Positions 4,511-6,818 of a DNA stretch of 6,818 nucleotides are shown here, in pieces. The stretch is from assembly GCA_905207515.1 (NCBI GenBank), contig CAJLLK010000045.1:1-6818 (forward strand), read 5' to 3'. Source of the stretch: an uncultured Christensenella sp. (GTDB lineage Bacteria; Bacillota; Clostridia; Christensenellales; UBA1242). Position 1 is the first letter of the stretch; the number at the start of each line of letters is the position of its first letter. The position numbers and the translations under genes were made by a program. The notes under the pieces are model-generated. The model made no database searches and was not told the DNA's origin. It saw only the letters and a program-made list of their open reading frames with translations.

Positions 4511-6818
4511 TCAATAATACATGTTTTTAAAATTCTTTTTGCTAAATTTTGGACCCGAAGAAGAGCCGCCGCCGAAACTGTTTCTGCGTTTAACAAGGAC
4601 AATTATCAAAACAATCAGTCCAATCAAAACAACTCCGCCGACGCAGCCCAAAGTTATCCAAAGCCACGTCATATCGTTGTTTTGAATTAGCGTGGTTTGC
4701 GCCTCAATGCTGAGTTCGTTTCCAAAGTCATCAACATTGAGTGCGGTCATGTCAAGGTTGAACAGAAAATAGTTATAGCCATCTTTTTCGCTGTTTTCTT
4801 CCAGCGTGCAGAACATGTTTTCAGACGCTTCAGATTTATATGTGTTCAATTGAACAATAAATTGTTCATAGTCAAACTCATATTCTTGTCTGACATAAAT
4901 TTCCACTTTAAAAGCAGACTCAGTTTTTGAAATTGGAACGGCTGTTCCAGACTCGTCAAGCGTCACGCTGCCGCTGTAAAGGTCCACTCTTGCAACACCA
5001 TCGTCGAAAGCAAAAATCACAACACGAGCATTGTCTTGATATTTTGCATAGAGTTTGAAATCGTCTTCCACAAAAGCACCTGTTCCAAACACAATGTTGA
5101 TGGTTTCCATTGATGGTTGGTCTGGTTTGTTTCCGACAAAAATGTCTTCGCCTTCTTCATTTTCGAGATACCACCCCACAAAAACATTTGGAGTGTTTGG
5201 TTTGACTCTTGTTCTGATGTTGACTGAAGAATTGTAAGTCATCGACAGTGGCAAACTTTCTCTTTGTGTTCCATTCACAAAGAAAACATAACCAGGGATT
5301 TCGCCCTCAACCAAAGTTTCTGAGTTGTCGTTGTTGACCTTGAAAAGTTTTGAAGTGACTGTTCCTTCAAAAGTTTTTGCTGTGGTTGAAATGCTGTAAG
5401 CGCCCATTGAAGAACGGTCAACATGTTTGATCACAAGCGAAAAAGCGTCCTCGTTTTGTTCGTCCGCAACGATGTCGACCAAATCATTATCATTTAAGCC
5501 AGAAGCTCTGTAAGAAACTCTGCCGTCAACGGTTGTCGTGACAATTCTGGCGATTGGAGTGCCGTTCAAATTTATGGTTGAAAGGTCATAAAATTGTCTT
5601 TTGCTCAGCGTTTGGTCGCCATTTTCAACTGTTTGAAAAACAAAGTCCAGTTCAACGGTTGCGCCATAAGAAATGTCCAAAGAAGAGATGTCAGTTCGAA
5701 GTGAAATCACGCTGTCGACCGAAGATGTGTCTGTGTATGTAATTTGATAAGCATTATAAAAATTTTGCAATCTGATGCTCTGCACACTGAAATACCAAAC
5801 AGTGTCAAAATCCCATGGCAAAAAGCGGTTCCAATCTTGATTTTCAAAATAGGTTGTGCTGTTCAAAGCATATTGAGCTGGCGAAATAAAGTCATTCTCG
5901 GTGCTGTTTTGATATGTGTAAGAGCCAAGGTCGCCAAAGCGATTTACAACGCCGTCATTTTGACTGTAATGCAAATAAGAAATGTCTCCCGAAAATGGTG
6001 CTGGCGTTGAGACTTTGCCGACAACTTCGCCCACATTCACCGAAGCATCACTTGCCGCTTGAGAATTGTTTGTGAAAGTTACAGCATTCTCACACGCAAT
6101 GTTTGTGAGTTCTCCTTGGCTGATTTCGCCGACAATTCCGCCAAAGTTGAGCGTGCCATGAAAATCAGCGCCAACTGTGACACCAAAATCTTGTTCCACA
6201 ACACAAAGCGAAGTTTGACAATTTGTCAATCTTCCGGCAAGCCCGCCGATGTCGAAAATGTTTCCGTCGCGTCTTTCAAAATTCCAATTGCCAACAGTGC
6301 TTCTTGTTATTGCGTAAGAAAGATTTGTGTCAGTCGCTGAGCCAACAAGCCCACCAAAGAACAGATTGCCGTCATAATTTGGCGTGAAAGAAAGATTTGA
6401 TGTGTTTTGAACATTTGAAATTTTGGCTTGATCTGCTCTGCCCGCCAAAACTCCGACATAACTGTTCACTGCACTTGAAGTGGAAATTGTGGTTGTTCCT
6501 GAAAAGCCAACACCACTGATTGTTGCACCTTGAACATAGCCAAAAAGTCCGGCATATTGGTTTGTCGGTTTGGTTTCAGCACCTGACAAATCAATGGTCA
6601 TGTTTGAAATGATGTGCCCATTTCCAACAAACTGACCTGCAAACGGTTCAGCCTCAATTCCAATTGTGTTTGTCAAAGTTTGCCCTGACAAATCAATGTT
6701 GTTGTGCAAAACGATAATGTCAGTTGCTCTTCCGTCGAGCGTGGTTCCGCCGCCATAGTGATTTACATAGTCGACAAACTCTTCAGCGTCATAGATTTCA
6801 ACAACATCTCCGTCAGCC
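4511..6818 (-). CDS. Membrane-anchored GLUG-repeat surface protein, N-terminus outside the window
   Basis: The frame is open to the right edge, so the start lies beyond 6818; 768 residues are visible. A TTG near 6709 is internal, since the frame upstream of it still codes well (EIYDAEEFVDYVN, typical of the lead-in to GLUG regions). Numbered from the edge, a helix-type lead-in reads NNIDLSGQ and FVGNGHIISNMTI, then six GLUG-like motifs (about 88-277). Beta-rich, possibly Ig-like domains follow (about 350-500), then an InlB-like repeat with VFVGWY and LYAKYQ (about 545-594), and a further beta-rich domain. One transmembrane helix (about 717-742) precedes KRR and a Ser/Gly and Lys-rich cytoplasmic tail ending NMYY. 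There is no LPXTG sorting signal, so anchoring is by the helix. The likely role is adhesion or another extracellular contact, by analogy with GLUG and internalin-like proteins; partner unknown. It converges on the lipoprotein gene at a shared terminator. Confidence 0.85.
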   Translation of the reverse strand, partial: ADGDVVEIYDAEEFVDYVNHYGGGTTLDGRATDIIVLHNNIDLSGQTLTNTIGIEAEPFAGQFVGNGHIISNMTIDLSGAETKPTNQYAGLFGYVQGATISGVGFSGTTTISTSSAVNSYVGVLAGRADQAKISNVQNTSNLSFTPNYDGNLFFGGLVGSATDTNLSYAITRSTVGNWNFERRDGNIFDIGGLAGRLTNCQTSLCVVEQDFGVTVGADFHGTLNFGGIVGEISQGELTNIACENAVTFTNNSQAASDASVNVGEVVGKVSTPAPFSGDISYLHYSQNDGVVNRFGDLGSYTYQNSTENDFISPAQYALNSTTYFENQDWNRFLPWDFDTVWYFSVQSIRLQNFYNAYQITYTDTSSVDSVISLRTDISSLDISYGATVELDFVFQTVENGDQTLSKRQFYDLSTINLNGTPIARIVTTTVDGRVSYRASGLNDNDLVDIVADEQNEDAFSLVIKHVDRSSMGAYSISTTAKTFEGTVTSKLFKVNNDNSETLVEGEIPGYVFFVNGTQRESLPLSMTYNSSVNIRTRVKPNTPNVFVGWYLENEEGEDIFVGNKPDQPSMETINIVFGTGAFVEDDFKLYAKYQDNARVVIFAFDDGVARVDLYSGSVTLDESGTAVPISKTESAFKVEIYVRQEYEFDYEQFIVQLNTYKSEASENMFCTLEENSEKDGYNYFLFNLDMTALNVDDFGNELSIEAQTTLIQNNDMTWLWITLGCVGGVVLIGLIVLIIVLVKRRNSFGGGSSSGPKFSKKNFKNMYY
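4592..4669 (-). other. C-terminal transmembrane anchor of the surface protein
   Basis: This segment encodes TWLWITLGCVGGVVLIGL and onward to about residue 742 of the visible protein: 26 mostly hydrophobic residues with no charge, followed at once by KRR. The positive-inside rule puts the large N-terminal part outside and the 24-residue basic tail in the cytoplasm. Confidence 0.85.
5987..6556 (-). repeat. Six degenerate GLUG-like protein repeats within the surface protein gene
   Basis: The motif cores read AGLFGYVQGATISGV, VGVLAGRADQAKISNV, GGLVGSATDTNLSYA, GGLAGRLTNCQTSL, GGIVGEISQGELTNI and GEVVGKVSTPAPFSG. They start 32 to 37 residues apart. This spacing and the G-[LIV]-[LVA]-G core followed by a polar stretch and I-x-N-V fit the GLUG family, which is expected to build a beta-helix-like or stacked beta structure. 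The last repeat is the most degenerate. At DNA level the copies differ, so this is an old array rather than a recent tandem expansion. Confidence 0.75.

Noticed and set aside
4150..4602. Minus-strand open frame of 150 residues across the 3' end of the lipoprotein gene
   Set aside because: It runs through the shared terminator, overlaps two well-supported genes in other frames, and shows no recognisable protein character in its middle (Lys-rich from the A tracts).
6707..6709. TTG as the start codon of the surface protein
   Set aside because: The frame continues upstream to the window edge with 36 coding residues typical of a GLUG lead-in, and there is no ribosome binding site before the TTG. 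The true start is outside the window.

Overview
This is an AT-rich bacterial window, most likely from a low-GC Gram-positive (Bacillota), perhaps an uncultured clostridial lineage. The assignment is an inference. It rests on a lipoprotein solute-binding protein with a short lipobox signal, AGGAG-type ribosome binding sites, intrinsic terminators with symmetrical A and T tracts, and a membrane-anchored GLUG/InlB-like surface protein. TGA is used as a stop codon, so the code looks standard.

Layout from left to right. Bases 1-225 hold no gene but a nested, imperfectly palindromic element of the dispersed intergenic repeat kind. A strong hairpin terminator (226-254) closes a small minus-strand gene (263-532) for a roughly 90-residue helical protein with one TPR-like motif. 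Upstream of that gene, and on the same strand, is valS (667-3261), a complete valyl-tRNA synthetase with synthesis, editing, zinc-binding and C-terminal coiled-coil parts. The valS promoter is clear, lies only about 20 bases from the start codon, and is covered by a perfect 11-bp inverted repeat. Divergent from valS is a plus-strand gene (3389-4420) for an NMT1/SsuA-like ABC transporter substrate-binding lipoprotein. It ends at a shared bidirectional terminator (4448-4478). Converging on that terminator is a large minus-strand gene (4511 to beyond the right edge) for a surface protein with GLUG repeats, beta-rich domains, an InlB-like repeat, one C-terminal transmembrane helix and a short basic tail.

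The genes do not form one pathway. valS is housekeeping and may carry the small gene as a loose downstream partner, although the small gene seems to have its own promoter. The substrate-binding protein is a single-gene unit with no permease or ATPase in the window. The surface protein is an envelope gene cut by the window edge. I see no CRISPR array, no tRNA or rRNA gene and no transposase. The least ordinary signals are the dyad over the valS promoter, the KMSKN variant of the valS signature, the nested repeat at the left edge and the small TPR-like protein.
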